Shown one piece after another: positions 37,549-45,836 of a stretch of DNA of 64,000 nt (position 1 is its first letter; every line of letters begins with the position of its first letter). Below the pieces are notes generated by a model. It did not search any database, had not been told where the DNA came from, and saw only the letters and a list, made by a program, of their open reading frames with translations. This stretch comes from a virus: the IMG/VR virus record IMGVR_UViG_3300029985_000042, positions 1 through 64,000 of that record; one strand, 5' to 3'. The translations under genes were made by a program, and so were the position numbers.

Positions 37549-37600
37549 ATACTATATGTATCAATGAAAAAGTGCAAAACATCAAAAATGTAGAAATATA

Positions 37601-37628
37601 TTGACTTATTTTTGGAATATGATAATAT
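37601..37628 (+). promoter_or_regulatory. Sigma-70-like promoter, 16-bp spacer
   Basis: TTGACT, 16 bases, TAATAT, 6 bases before the ATG at 37635; leaderless transcript expected. Confidence 0.7.
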
Positions 37629-37634
37629 TTATGG

Positions 37635-37898
37635 ATGAATGATATCTCAGGAGAAGTAATATGTAGTATACTTGGACTTTTAGTTGGATTAATGTTTGGA
37701 GTATTGGGACTGACATTAACATTATTCAATAAACAACTGGTCAAAAGCAATCAAAAGCTTATGTGGATTTTAGATGATTTTGAGAAGATTGCCAATACGT
37801 CTGAAAAAAGTGAACATTCCAGAAATCAACCAGAGTTTCCAACTCCGAATGATTTTTTAGAATACTCGGAGGAAATACGGCCACTATATGGCATATAA
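37635..37898 (+). CDS. Small membrane protein
   Basis: An 87-residue protein with one clear hydrophobic segment (VICSILGLLVGLMFGVLGLTL, about residues 8-28), followed by a polar tail. Probably a single-pass inner-membrane protein. After its stop at 37898 another frame continues open through HIIDDIAYENEFVKLMDNSG to a stop overlapping the next ATG by 4 bases, so the original C-terminus may have been lost by a frameshift. Confidence 0.5.
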   Translation: MNDISGEVICSILGLLVGLMFGVLGLTLTLFNKQLVKSNQKLMWILDDFEKIANTSEKSEHSRNQPEFPTPNDFLEYSEEIRPLYGI

Positions 37899-37971
37899 TC
37901 GATGATATAGCATATGAAAATGAATTTGTAAAATTAATGGATAATTCAGGATATAGTAGAGGCAATATATT

Positions 37972-38235
37972 ATGAAAATTAAAGTAATAACTCTCCAAAC
38001 TCCACAATTACGAGATGATTTGAGATATGATAAATACTGTATTAGTGAGGAACTCTCATATCGATTAAGAAAAATTCCATTAGATATCGATGTTGATAAG
38101 GAGATAGAATGTTTGATAAATCAAGCAATTTCGGAATCTGTGAATGGTAAAATTATATCTGTTTCATCTAAAATAACAAACGACTCCGTAAATTTTTGTC
38201 CTGTCGAAGAACTTACTATAAAATATGAAAGTTAA
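37972..38235 (+). CDS. Hypothetical protein, unknown
   Basis: An 87-residue charged protein (MKIKVITLQTPQLRDDLRYD) with alternating beta/alpha character and no recognised motif. It overlaps the next gene by 11 bases and is part of a run of small accessory genes read from the promoter at 37601. Confidence 0.5.
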   Translation: MKIKVITLQTPQLRDDLRYDKYCISEELSYRLRKIPLDIDVDKEIECLINQAISESVNGKIISVSSKITNDSVNFCPVEELTIKYES

Positions 38236-38743
38236 AATAAGAATTGGAATGCAAACCCTACTTGGAGTTATTTCAAATTCACTTAAACAAGGAATTCCGG
38301 TGGATGGTGGAAATTGCTTTGATTTGATTGACGACGATGATAAACCACATCGAATAGTAAATTTCTGCGTTGAAAACTTTAAATATATAACTAAAAAATT
38401 AAACCTGACATATGTGTATGTTGACCTACTCCCTAAATCGGATACATTGTGGATTATAAATGACCATAGAATACCTCAAGAGTGGTATAGTAAAGAATAT
38501 TGTATTGTTTGCACTCCCATCCGAATGCTTCCAACTGAACAGCGTAAAAAATATTTATCCGAGCATAAATTTAAGAAATATACAGATGAAAGCGGAACTT
38601 CATGGACTCTTATTAAATCTAAAGAACCAAAGTGGGAAGCAGGATTGATTTATGCTCCATATATTCCAAAATGCTTGGATGGATGGAAAGTGGAATCGGA
38701 ACAAGATTTAACATGTTATACATATAAAAATATTAAATTATGA
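38225..38743 (+). CDS. Hypothetical protein, unknown
   Basis: A 172-residue protein (KVKIRIGMQTLLGVISNSLK start) with aromatic and Cys-containing segments (YSKEYCIVCTPIRMLP, WEAGLIYAPYIPKCLDGW). No family is recognised. It overlaps both neighbours by a few bases, so the three genes form one translational unit. Confidence 0.5.
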   Translation: MKVKIRIGMQTLLGVISNSLKQGIPVDGGNCFDLIDDDDKPHRIVNFCVENFKYITKKLNLTYVYVDLLPKSDTLWIINDHRIPQEWYSKEYCIVCTPIRMLPTEQRKKYLSEHKFKKYTDESGTSWTLIKSKEPKWEAGLIYAPYIPKCLDGWKVESEQDLTCYTYKNIKL

Positions 38744-39018
38744 CTAACGAGCAACTGTATAAATATGTCGGAAGTAGTTTTCAAGATGAAACTATTATAA
38801 AAAGTAGCCAAGAACCAGCCGACAAAATAGCACAAAATAATACCACAATAAAAATGTGGGACTATATAAATAAGTTAACTACCGAGGAATTGAAAAATAC
38901 ATTGGCAAAAGCAATAATTCAGAATAATCAATTAAAATCGGATTTTGATAAATTAACAATTGAGCATAATGATTTCCGGCGACAGCACATTGGCGATGGC
39001 CGATGGGATAGATATTAA
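38740..39018 (+). CDS. Hypothetical protein, unknown
   Basis: A 92-residue hydrophilic protein; the region LTTEELKNTLAKAIIQNNQLKSDFDKL is helical and may form a coiled coil. It overlaps the preceding stop by 4 bases. Confidence 0.45.
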   Translation: MTNEQLYKYVGSSFQDETIIKSSQEPADKIAQNNTTIKMWDYINKLTTEELKNTLAKAIIQNNQLKSDFDKLTIEHNDFRRQHIGDGRWDRY

Positions 39019-39022
39019 AATC

Positions 39023-39050
39023 TTGACATTTTATACATTTTTGGTATTAT
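39023..39050 (+). promoter_or_regulatory. Sigma-70-like promoter, 16-bp spacer
   Basis: TTGACA, 16 bases, TATTAT with a TGG extension before the -10, 11 bases before the ATG at 39062. Confidence 0.75.
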
Positions 39051-39061
39051 AGTTCCATATT

Positions 39062-39583
39062 ATGAGAAAAAATGCTAAGACAAAGCGGATTGCGGAAGAG
39101 ACTCTGATTAAAATTGATAATATTGTCAAACACGTCAATCGAGTTCAAGAGAACTGCATCATTCTTGGAAAGTATTTAATATCAAGTGGCAAAATTGATT
39201 TGGGAGTAGCACTAATAGCAAATGGATACTGCCATGATGTTTCTAAATTTAAAGGTATAGAATTTCAGTTTATGTCTCCGACCCAACCTACTAAGGAAGA
39301 TGAAGCCAAATTAAAATTAAAACTGGCAATTCAACATCATCAGAAAGTAAACCCGCACCACGTCGAACATTGGCAATCTATACATGACATGCCAGACGTA
39401 TATTTGGCCGAATTTTGTTGTGATATTCTTGCCCGCTCGCAGGAATTTGGAACGAATCTTCGAGAATGGATTGACGACGACGCCACTAAACGATTTAACT
39501 TCTCCAAAGAAGATGACGTTTACAAGAAAATAATGGAATACGTCGACATTCTCTGTCAGTCTCCGTTTGAACAAATTAAATAA
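39062..39583 (+). CDS. DUF5662-like HD-type protein
   Basis: A 173-residue helical protein. GYCHDVSKFKGIEF and AIQHHQKVNPHHVEHW give an HD-like set of His and Asp residues, and LAEFCCDILARSQEFGTNLREWID is the third conserved block. This pattern fits the DUF5662 family, common in phages, which looks like a metal-binding HD fold; its substrate is unknown. A truncated second copy of its 3' end lies at 40654-40698, so a tandem paralogue once existed. Confidence 0.65.
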   Translation: MRKNAKTKRIAEETLIKIDNIVKHVNRVQENCIILGKYLISSGKIDLGVALIANGYCHDVSKFKGIEFQFMSPTQPTKEDEAKLKLKLAIQHHQKVNPHHVEHWQSIHDMPDVYLAEFCCDILARSQEFGTNLREWIDDDATKRFNFSKEDDVYKKIMEYVDILCQSPFEQIK

Positions 39584-39585
39584 AT

Positions 39586-39756
39586 ATGATACTATATTCT
39601 ACAGTAAGATGTAATAAGTGCTGGAATTATATTCATTTTAATTATACTATAGATATAAAATCAATTAAATGTTGTTGTTTAGCATGTGATTGGACTAGAT
39701 GGGACGTTTCATCCGAAATGTTGTATCAGATTAAAGACCGTAAATTGAGTAAATAG
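39586..39756 (+). CDS. Small Cys-rich protein
   Basis: A 56-residue protein with CNKC near the start and CCCLAC in the middle, forming a plausible zinc knuckle (RCNKCWNYI..KCCCLACDW). It begins 2 bases after the preceding stop. Function unknown. Confidence 0.5.
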   Translation: MILYSTVRCNKCWNYIHFNYTIDIKSIKCCCLACDWTRWDVSSEMLYQIKDRKLSK

Positions 39757-39767
39757 TATATTTTAAT

Positions 39768-39777
39768 TATATTTATA
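39768..39777 (+). promoter_or_regulatory. Late-type motif TATATTTATA
   Basis: TATATTTATA ends 3 bases before the GTG start at 39781. Confidence 0.5.
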
Positions 39778-39780
39778 TAT

Positions 39781-40257
39781 GTGGTTAAAATTGCACTACA
39801 TCATCCATTAAGTAAGATTGAAAAAACTATTTGTTTATTTTCACGGGGGAAATATTGCCACGCAAGTATAATATTAGATGATGGGTCGGTATATGAGTCC
39901 AAAGCATGGATTGGTGTTAGAAAGAAATCTTCAATATCAGACGGCGAACAGGTGGGGAAACGTATAGATTTATACACTGTAAAATTGAAGCCAGACCAAA
40001 AAAAACTATTAATAAAATTTTTAGAGTCTAGAATGGGATGGAAGTATGATTATTTTGGTGTATTGGGATTTGTTATATATTCTACCCGTGAAACTCGGCT
40101 CGACCTTCATAGAGTGTTTTGTTCTGAACTAGTGGCGGCTGCGCTTGGTCATGCTAAATTTAAATTGTTAGAACGAATTCCAGCATGGAAAGTGGCTCCC
40201 GTCATGTTGTCATGGTCTCCCAAAATAAAATTTGAAAAAACCATCGTTATAAAATAA
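39781..40257 (+). CDS. Permuted NlpC/P60-type (YiiX-like) cysteine amidase
   Basis: A 158-residue protein with a circularly permuted papain-like layout: the His strand comes first (GKYCHASIILDDG, H27) and the Cys helix later (RVFCSELVAAALG, C114). A conserved middle block is GWKYDYFGVLGF. Proteins of this type cleave amide or ester bonds in peptidoglycan peptides or lipids. A lysis or wall-processing role is possible, but there is no signal peptide. The GTG start is chosen because the overlapping ATG two bases earlier is in another, short frame. Preceded by a late-type motif, unlike its neighbours. Confidence 0.7.
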   Translation: MVKIALHHPLSKIEKTICLFSRGKYCHASIILDDGSVYESKAWIGVRKKSSISDGEQVGKRIDLYTVKLKPDQKKLLIKFLESRMGWKYDYFGVLGFVIYSTRETRLDLHRVFCSELVAAALGHAKFKLLERIPAWKVAPVMLSWSPKIKFEKTIVIK

Positions 40258-40538
40258 TATTAAAGTTAGATTTCAAATTTGAGAATGTGGTTGATTTGTT
40301 ATTATACAGATTGTCAATTACCATGTAGAAGTCATTTAAATCTAACGTATTTTTCATTGTGTTGATACTATCTAAACACAATACTATATTAGTTTTAACA
40401 TATCCATCATTAGAATTTACCCTATCAACCGACAATGTTACGTAAAATAATGGAGTGAGCATAGGATGCTTTAAACAAGGCAAAATACGATTGTTCGAAC
40501 ATACCGTAAAGTAGCGGCTCCATTAGGAATTTATTCTC
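40258..40538. other. Region with no convincing gene
   Basis: This stretch holds only a 78-residue minus-strand frame (40247-40483). Its C-terminal part (DFYMVIDNLYNNKS..SNLKSN) looks mildly protein-like, but it lacks an RBS, promoter motif or neighbours. It may be the tail of a decayed gene. Nothing else is seen. Confidence 0.4.
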
Positions 40539-40566
40539 TTGACAAATTTTTAATATCTGATATTCT
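40539..40566 (+). promoter_or_regulatory. Sigma-70-like promoter, 16-bp spacer
   Basis: TTGACA, 16 bases ending TCTGA, TATTCT; 7 bases before an ATG at 40574 that opens only a 24-codon frame. Confidence 0.7.
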
Positions 40567-40573
40567 ACTCTCA

Positions 40574-40698
40574 ATGAAAATTGAATCAAAAATTAAAACT
40601 ATTCAGGACGAAACTGGAATTGCTAAACAAGAATTAATGGAATGTTAAGTTCGTATGACATTCTTTGTCAGTCTCCATTTACAAATTTGAATAAATAA
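40574..40698 (+). pseudogene. Deletion remnant of a DUF5662-like paralogue
   Basis: A 24-codon frame (MKIESKIKTIQDETGIAKQE) stops at 40648. Six bases later, in another frame, 40654-40698 reads YDILCQSPFTNLNK, nearly the same as the end of the gene at 39062-39583 (YVDILCQSPFEQIK), with matching DNA. Promoter, start and extreme 3' end of a second copy remain, the middle is gone. Confidence 0.6.
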
Positions 40699-40702
40699 TA
40701 AT

Positions 40703-40960
40703 ATGATGTATACATTAACTGAAGAAGAATATAGCACATTAAAAGAAGCTGCTCAAAGAAGTTCTAATTTACCAACCCCAAAACAATTACAAACGATATG
40801 CACTTTAATTGCAGATACTATGCCAATTAAATGGTCGTGGGGAATTGGAAAAGAATCTCCAATGCCTTGGAAGTGTATAATAAATCAATCTGATTGGTAT
40901 TGTGATGAATGTCCTGTTCGGAGATTGTGCGAATATCCTCATAAAAAATATAGTCAATAA
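40703..40960 (+). CDS. Small Cys-rich hypothetical protein
   Basis: An 85-residue protein; its end WYCDECPVRRLCEYP contains three Cys residues that could bind zinc. The middle (CTLIADTMPIKWSWGIG) is conserved-looking. It starts MMYTLTEEEYSTL after an AATAAT run and lacks a Shine-Dalgarno site. Not recognised. Confidence 0.5.
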   Translation: MMYTLTEEEYSTLKEAAQRSSNLPTPKQLQTICTLIADTMPIKWSWGIGKESPMPWKCIINQSDWYCDECPVRRLCEYPHKKYSQ

Positions 40961-40961
40961 T

Positions 40962-41192
40962 ATGTCTAAAAAGAATAAAATTCCTCGTAAATTAAGTCTG
41001 GTAAAATTTGATTTTGATAGCGTTGATAAAAAATATCACGAACAATATCCATTTCTTCCAAGTTCTCATTACATATTCTTAGGAGAAATTCCTAATATGG
41101 CGGAACATTGCGTTATAGGTAAAAAAGATGGCACAATCACTTGGGGATGGCATACTAATAATTTTGTTGAATTAAGTGAAGAAGAAGTTTAA
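40962..41192 (+). CDS. Small conserved phage protein
   Basis: A 76-residue protein. The segment PFLPSSHYIFLGEIPNMAEHCVIG resembles a widespread small phage family (FLGEIPNMPGHCVV), probably an SH3-like fold of unknown role. The ATG at 40962 is chosen because it follows the previous stop by one base and the conserved part follows. Confidence 0.55.
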   Translation: MSKKNKIPRKLSLVKFDFDSVDKKYHEQYPFLPSSHYIFLGEIPNMAEHCVIGKKDGTITWGWHTNNFVELSEEEV

Positions 41193-41196
41193 TTTC

Positions 41197-41224
41197 TTGA
41201 CTTCTTCCAATTATTTGGTATAAT
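41197..41224 (+). promoter_or_regulatory. Sigma-70-like promoter, 16-bp spacer
   Basis: TTGACT, 16 bases, TATAAT with TGG before the -10, 9 bases before the ATG at 41234. Confidence 0.8.
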
Positions 41225-41233
41225 CTCAAAATT

Positions 41234-42343
41234 ATGAACTGGTTATTACCAAATATTAGTTTTTTAGCAATTGACGGGTCGAAAAGTTATGGAATGTCCC
41301 ACTCAACGAGTGACACCGACGTAAAAGGTATTGTATTACCTCCCATCGAAATTCGAGAACATTTATTCAATAAATTCGACCAAGCAATCAACAATAAAGA
41401 TTTAGAACTTAAATATTCTCATTTAAAAAATCCTAACAATCCGAAGTTCGAATCCACCCTTTTTAGTTTATCTAAATTCTTCCAACTTGCCGCTCAGGTA
41501 AACCCCAATATAATTTCTCTTTTATGGACTTCTCAATCTGATATTTTGGAATGTAATAAAATTGGTGAGGAATTACTAAAAAATAGAGATTTATTTCTAT
41601 CAACCAAGGCAAAGTGGACATTTGGAGGTTACAGCTTGAGCCAGTTTTCCTTAATCGAGAGACATCGTCGGTGGTTAATTAAAGGTGAAATGACTAAACC
41701 AGACCGTAAGGATTATGGATTGGTTGGTGAAGTCCTACAAGGACATTCAGAAATCGATAGACTTGTTAAGAAAGAAATTGAAAATTGGAATTTCTCTAAA
41801 TTTTCTATGGATGAATTAGAACGGCAAGAATTAAAGGAAACTGTGTGGGAATGTGTCTTGAAGTTATGCAATAATAAAATTTCATGGGATAATTGGCCGC
41901 AGAAGTATGAAGAAGCCATTTTAACTGATTTTTCAAAGACATTCAATCTATCATCTGAAATTACTAACTTAATATTGAGAGAAACTCGGTATAAGAATGA
42001 TTTAAAGGACTATAATAGCTGGTTAAACTGGAAACAGAATAGAAACCTTGATAGAATGAAATTGGAGAAAGACTTTAATTATGATTGTAAATCCGGGGCT
42101 CACCTCAAACGACTTATGGAAATGTCGTCGGAGATTTTATCCGGCAAGGGAGTAATAGTAAAAAGACCAGATGCGGAAGAATTATTATTCATACGCAGTG
42201 GAGGCTGGTCATATGACAAACTCAAAGATTGGTTTGAGAAGAAGTCAATTGAGATAGAGGAGTTATACAAAACCACAACACTTCCAAAATCAGTAAACTA
42301 TGAAAAAATTAATGAATTGTATCAATATTTAATTCAATTATAA
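41234..42343 (+). CDS. Predicted nucleotidyltransferase (RlaP/COG3541-like)
   Basis: A 369-residue protein. The N-terminal motif DGSKSYGMSHSTSDTDVKGI (residues 14-32) is the GS..D.D signature of the polymerase-beta nucleotidyltransferase fold, with D27 and D29 as metal ligands. KWTFGGYSLSQFSLIERHRRWL and YDCKSGAHLKRLMEM are further blocks of this phage-common family. These enzymes may add nucleotides to RNA or protein; the target is not known. It is followed after one base by a methyltransferase-like gene. Confidence 0.7.
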   Translation: MNWLLPNISFLAIDGSKSYGMSHSTSDTDVKGIVLPPIEIREHLFNKFDQAINNKDLELKYSHLKNPNNPKFESTLFSLSKFFQLAAQVNPNIISLLWTSQSDILECNKIGEELLKNRDLFLSTKAKWTFGGYSLSQFSLIERHRRWLIKGEMTKPDRKDYGLVGEVLQGHSEIDRLVKKEIENWNFSKFSMDELERQELKETVWECVLKLCNNKISWDNWPQKYEEAILTDFSKTFNLSSEITNLILRETRYKNDLKDYNSWLNWKQNRNLDRMKLEKDFNYDCKSGAHLKRLMEMSSEILSGKGVIVKRPDAEELLFIRSGGWSYDKLKDWFEKKSIEIEELYKTTTLPKSVNYEKINELYQYLIQL

Positions 42344-42344
42344 A

Positions 42345-43424
42345 ATGACATCGTTAAATATATCTAAAGATGAGTGGATTGAGTTAAATAATACTAAATC
42401 TAAGGATGAGATTAAATTATATCTCCATGATTTGGTTGAAAAGAATAATATTCAACTACCGACTAGAGAAATTACATATGAGGAAATGTTGGAAGATTTT
42501 CAAGAATTATGTAAATTAGATTCATCGTCTTTAATTGTAGACTCCAAAGATTTTGTATTGAAATATGATTATAAATGGTTTCGGCCAAAATTTTATATAA
42601 AAAATTGTAATATTGGAAACAAATCATCTGATTATTTCCATCAAGATAATAGATTGAAATGCAATTCTATCAATGCTCCATCTCCACATAGAAGCTGGAA
42701 TAATAGAAAATTTAGAGATGGAATTTTCAATGCTTTTTGGACTTTAAAATTTAAAGAAATCAATTCTAATACCATTCGCCAAGCAATTGCACTTCGTAAA
42801 TATACCGCTTCCCAATTTAGACCGAGTGCGGCAAAGTGTGTTTATGATTATTTTAAACCATATAGCGTGTTAGATTTTTCAAGTGGGTGGGGAGACCGAT
42901 TAGCTGGATTTTATGCTTCATCTGCGGATGGTTATACCGGAGTTGACCCTAATTTAGCATTATATGATGGGTATTCGGCTCAAGTTAAAGCATATCAATT
43001 TGAAGATTCTAAAACATCGGTCTTAAATCCAAAATGTGCCGAAGAGATGGACTATAACAATGAATTTGATTTAATATTCACTTCACCCCCATACTTTAAT
43101 ATAGAAAAATATTCTGGAGATGATAAGCAATCATGTAAAAGATATAAGAAATGTGATATTTGGAATGAGAAATTTTTATTTGAATCTATTAAGAGAGCAT
43201 GGAATGGATTAATACCTAGTGGGGATTTGTTAATCAATATTTCCGACGTATATTCTGGTCATACTATAAATAAAATATGTGACCCCATGAATGATTTTAT
43301 AAATACATTGGAAGGTGCATCTTATCAAGGAACCATTGGATATCAAATGGCTAAACGCCCAAATAGTAAATCGGTTAAATCTGGAGTTTTTTGTGAACCT
43401 ATGTGGCACTGGAAAAAAATTTAA
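42345..43424 (+). CDS. DNA methyltransferase-like protein (SPPY family)
   Basis: A 359-residue protein with an AdoMet-binding motif I VLDFSSGWGDRLAGF (about 175-189) followed by FDLIFTSPPYFNIEKYSGD (SPPY at 247-250), the catalytic motif of N4/N6 amino-methyltransferases. A family-specific block SQFRPSAAKCVYDYF precedes motif I. Two relatives occur here: the 336-residue protein at 47562 and the C-terminal half of the fusion at 55172. It could modify DNA against restriction, but no target-recognition domain is obvious, and other substrates are possible. Confidence 0.65.
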   Translation: MTSLNISKDEWIELNNTKSKDEIKLYLHDLVEKNNIQLPTREITYEEMLEDFQELCKLDSSSLIVDSKDFVLKYDYKWFRPKFYIKNCNIGNKSSDYFHQDNRLKCNSINAPSPHRSWNNRKFRDGIFNAFWTLKFKEINSNTIRQAIALRKYTASQFRPSAAKCVYDYFKPYSVLDFSSGWGDRLAGFYASSADGYTGVDPNLALYDGYSAQVKAYQFEDSKTSVLNPKCAEEMDYNNEFDLIFTSPPYFNIEKYSGDDKQSCKRYKKCDIWNEKFLFESIKRAWNGLIPSGDLLINISDVYSGHTINKICDPMNDFINTLEGASYQGTIGYQMAKRPNSKSVKSGVFCEPMWHWKKI

Positions 43425-43429
43425 ATAAT

Positions 43430-43933
43430 ATGAATAAAAGAAATTTTTTAAAATTTGGATTAACAATTTCTACTTTTTTTGGTATATGCCCGTCAATAGC
43501 ATTATCTAATGAAGTTGATAAATCAATTATTACACCATATAAATCTGAATATTTTCCAGAGGATGGATTTGTAATTGAGCCGTCTAAGACGTTACTTGAT
43601 AAGCATAATTTACACTTGACGAAGTATCCGGTATTTATTTCCGACAAATTAACCACGGAAACAGTAAGAGCATATAAAACAAGATTTGGAGGTATACAAG
43701 AATTAACTGCACCTATTCCAAAAACTTATTGTTCTGATGAATATATCGATGGTATTCTTGCATATGCTAAAAATGAACTCGGCGCAAAGACTATACATAC
43801 AATAGCGGTGCAAAGAACTATATGCCTACAATGTTGTGGAAAATGTGAAAAAACTAATCAACGCATCAGTGTATTTATTAGATTTTCCGAAGAGGTTCCC
43901 AAGCAGAAATATCCAATTGATAAATTTGTATGA
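43430..43933 (+). CDS. Exported protein with Tat-like signal peptide
   Basis: A 167-residue protein. The start KRNFLKFGLTISTFFGICPSIALS resembles a twin-arginine-like or Sec signal peptide (only one Arg is present). The mature part (IPKTYCSDEYIDGILAYAKNELGA, TICLQCCGKCEKTN) contains a Cys cluster and has no recognised family. The ATG at 43430 is chosen because it gives the signal peptide directly. Exported phage proteins of this kind can affect the host envelope; that is inference. Confidence 0.55.
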   Translation: MNKRNFLKFGLTISTFFGICPSIALSNEVDKSIITPYKSEYFPEDGFVIEPSKTLLDKHNLHLTKYPVFISDKLTTETVRAYKTRFGGIQELTAPIPKTYCSDEYIDGILAYAKNELGAKTIHTIAVQRTICLQCCGKCEKTNQRISVFIRFSEEVPKQKYPIDKFV

Positions 43934-43947
43934 AAAGTAAAATTTAA

Positions 43948-43975
43948 TTGACATTTTATAAATTTTCGATATACT
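43948..43975 (+). promoter_or_regulatory. Sigma-70-like promoter, 16-bp spacer
   Basis: TTGACA, 16 bases, TATACT, 6 bases before the ATG at 43982; leaderless mRNA expected. Confidence 0.8.
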
Positions 43976-43981
43976 CCTCAT

Positions 43982-44419
43982 ATGATTAAATATCCTACAT
44001 CGTTCCAGACAGTTGATTGTTTTATTGTAAACAGAGCAAAAAACGAAATATTAATTGGCAGAAAACCAACCGAGAATAAATTTCGATTGCCCGGCGGATT
44101 TGTTGACCCGTCCGATTTGTCGTTGGAAGATGCCGCCAGACGAGAATTACATGAGGAAGTCGGAATAAATTTGGAATGTAGCCATCCACAATATCTCTTC
44201 AGCAATCGTCAAGATGACCCCCGTTATCGAGATAGTCAGGATAAAATTCTAACGGCAGTATTTGAATTTAATTATACATTTGGATTTGCTACGGCGGGCG
44301 ATGACCTCAAAGAATGTGGCTGGTTTGGTGATTATTATATAAAACTAAACTATAAAGATTTAATCGTAGAAACTCATTGGCCTCTTATCGAAAAATTAAT
44401 TGAACTCAGTGAAATTTAA
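43982..44419 (+). CDS. Nudix hydrolase, NatV-like
   Basis: A 145-residue Nudix enzyme. The Nudix box is GGFVDPSDLSLEDAARRELH then EEVGI (residues 38-62), slightly longer than the canonical spacing. The downstream motif DDPRYRDSQDKILTAVFEF is typical of the Nudix domain of NatV/NadM-type proteins, which act on ADP-ribose or related nucleotides in NAD+ metabolism. Vibrio phage KVP40 encodes such a domain fused to an NMN adenylyltransferase; here the adenylyltransferase part is absent. It lies immediately before NAMPT, each with its own promoter. Confidence 0.8.
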   Translation: MIKYPTSFQTVDCFIVNRAKNEILIGRKPTENKFRLPGGFVDPSDLSLEDAARRELHEEVGINLECSHPQYLFSNRQDDPRYRDSQDKILTAVFEFNYTFGFATAGDDLKECGWFGDYYIKLNYKDLIVETHWPLIEKLIELSEI

Positions 44420-44422
44420 CTC

Positions 44423-44450
44423 TTGACTTATTATAAATCTCTGATATCCT
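44423..44450 (+). promoter_or_regulatory. Sigma-70-like promoter, 16-bp spacer
   Basis: TTGACT, 16 bases ending CTGA, TATCCT, 15 bases before the ATG at 44466. Confidence 0.7.
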
Positions 44451-44465
44451 ACTGAAAAATAAATT

Positions 44466-45836
44466 ATGAAAATGAATAAACTTAACAAACACAACCTGAT
44501 TTTTACCCTGGACTCATATAAGCAACTCCATAGTGAGATGTATATGCCAAATACTGAAGTCGTATATTCTTACCTAGAAGCAAGGAAGGGCGGGATGTAT
44601 GATTATACTACATTCTTTGGATTGCAATATATTCTAATCGAGTGGCTCGAAGGTGTCGTTCTGACGAAAGAATTAATCGATGAAGCCGAACCTATTCTAA
44701 AGGAACATTTTAAATTTAATGGTGATATTTGGAGTAGAGCCAAGTGGGACTATATTGTAGAAAAACATGGCGGTAAATTACCAATTAAAATTAAGGCCGT
44801 AAAAGAAGGAAAGAATTTTCCAATTGGAACTGTGTTGATGACGGTAGAGAACACTGACCCTAATTGTTTTTGGCTTACGAACGCTCTTGAAACATTGTTA
44901 CAGCAAGTTTGGGCCGCTACGACAGTCTGCACTCGTAGCAATTATATTATCAATATTATCAAAGATTATTTCCAACAGACGGTTGATTATTCTAATCAAT
45001 GGCTTGTTGACTATTATTTGCATGATTTTTCCCAACGAGGATTGAGCGTCATGGAAGAAGCGGGTGTTTCTTGTTTGGCACATTTAGTCAACAGTAAGGG
45101 GACTGATAGTTTAATGGCACTTCCATATGCCATAAATTATTATGACGCTAATATCGATGGACTTGCTTATTCTGTGCCAGCGAGTGAACATAGTATTGGG
45201 ACCGCACTTGGAACGGGAGGAGAATTTGAAGTTACTAAACATTTAATTAAACAATATCCAACCGGAATTCTTTCAGTTGTATCGGATAGTTATAACATTA
45301 CAAATGCAGTTAAGGTATATTGTAATGAATTAAAATCTGATATTATGGGTAGAAATGGAAAATTTGTAATTCGGCCTGACAGTCCCCGATTTGAAGGAGA
45401 TACTCCTGAAGCACAAGTATTATGGATTGCACAACAATTATGGGACGGTTTCGGTGGAACTATAAATTCGAAGAGTTATAAAGTATTAGATAGCCATGTT
45501 GGAATTATTTATGGAGACTCGTTGACCGAACACGACATTAAAAATATTTTGGAAACATTAAAAGTTAATGGATTTAGTGCTGAAACTTGCGTGTTCGGAT
45601 GTGGTTCATATCTCGTAAGAAAATTAAATAGAGATACCCAGAGATTTGCATTTAAATGCTCGGCACAAAAAAGAGATGGAGTTTGGCATGATATTTACAA
45701 AACTCCGTTGGATATGTCGAAGGCGAGTAAACGTGGACGATTTGATGATAACCAAGACCTAGAAACGGTATTTATCGATGGTGAAATCACCAAGCGGTAT
45801 ACATTTGAACAAGTAAGGAAGAATAGTTGGCTATGA
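44466..45836 (+). CDS. nadV: Nicotinamide phosphoribosyltransferase (NAMPT/NadV)
   Basis: A 456-residue enzyme that converts nicotinamide and PRPP to NMN, the first step of NAD+ salvage. Recognisable blocks are DSYKQLHSEMYMP, YSYLEAR, DYYLHDFSQRGLSVMEEAG, YSVPASEHSIG (H242, matching the phosphorylated catalytic His of NAMPT), VVSDSYNITNAV, VIRPDSPRFEGD and GIIYGDSL. Length is close to human NAMPT (491). T4-like phages such as KVP40 carry nadV beside natV, the same pairing as here. NMN would still need an adenylyltransferase to become NAD+, not seen in this window. The last 6 bases overlap a convergent homing endonuclease. Confidence 0.92.
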   Translation: MKMNKLNKHNLIFTLDSYKQLHSEMYMPNTEVVYSYLEARKGGMYDYTTFFGLQYILIEWLEGVVLTKELIDEAEPILKEHFKFNGDIWSRAKWDYIVEKHGGKLPIKIKAVKEGKNFPIGTVLMTVENTDPNCFWLTNALETLLQQVWAATTVCTRSNYIINIIKDYFQQTVDYSNQWLVDYYLHDFSQRGLSVMEEAGVSCLAHLVNSKGTDSLMALPYAINYYDANIDGLAYSVPASEHSIGTALGTGGEFEVTKHLIKQYPTGILSVVSDSYNITNAVKVYCNELKSDIMGRNGKFVIRPDSPRFEGDTPEAQVLWIAQQLWDGFGGTINSKSYKVLDSHVGIIYGDSLTEHDIKNILETLKVNGFSAETCVFGCGSYLVRKLNRDTQRFAFKCSAQKRDGVWHDIYKTPLDMSKASKRGRFDDNQDLETVFIDGEITKRYTFEQVRKNSWL

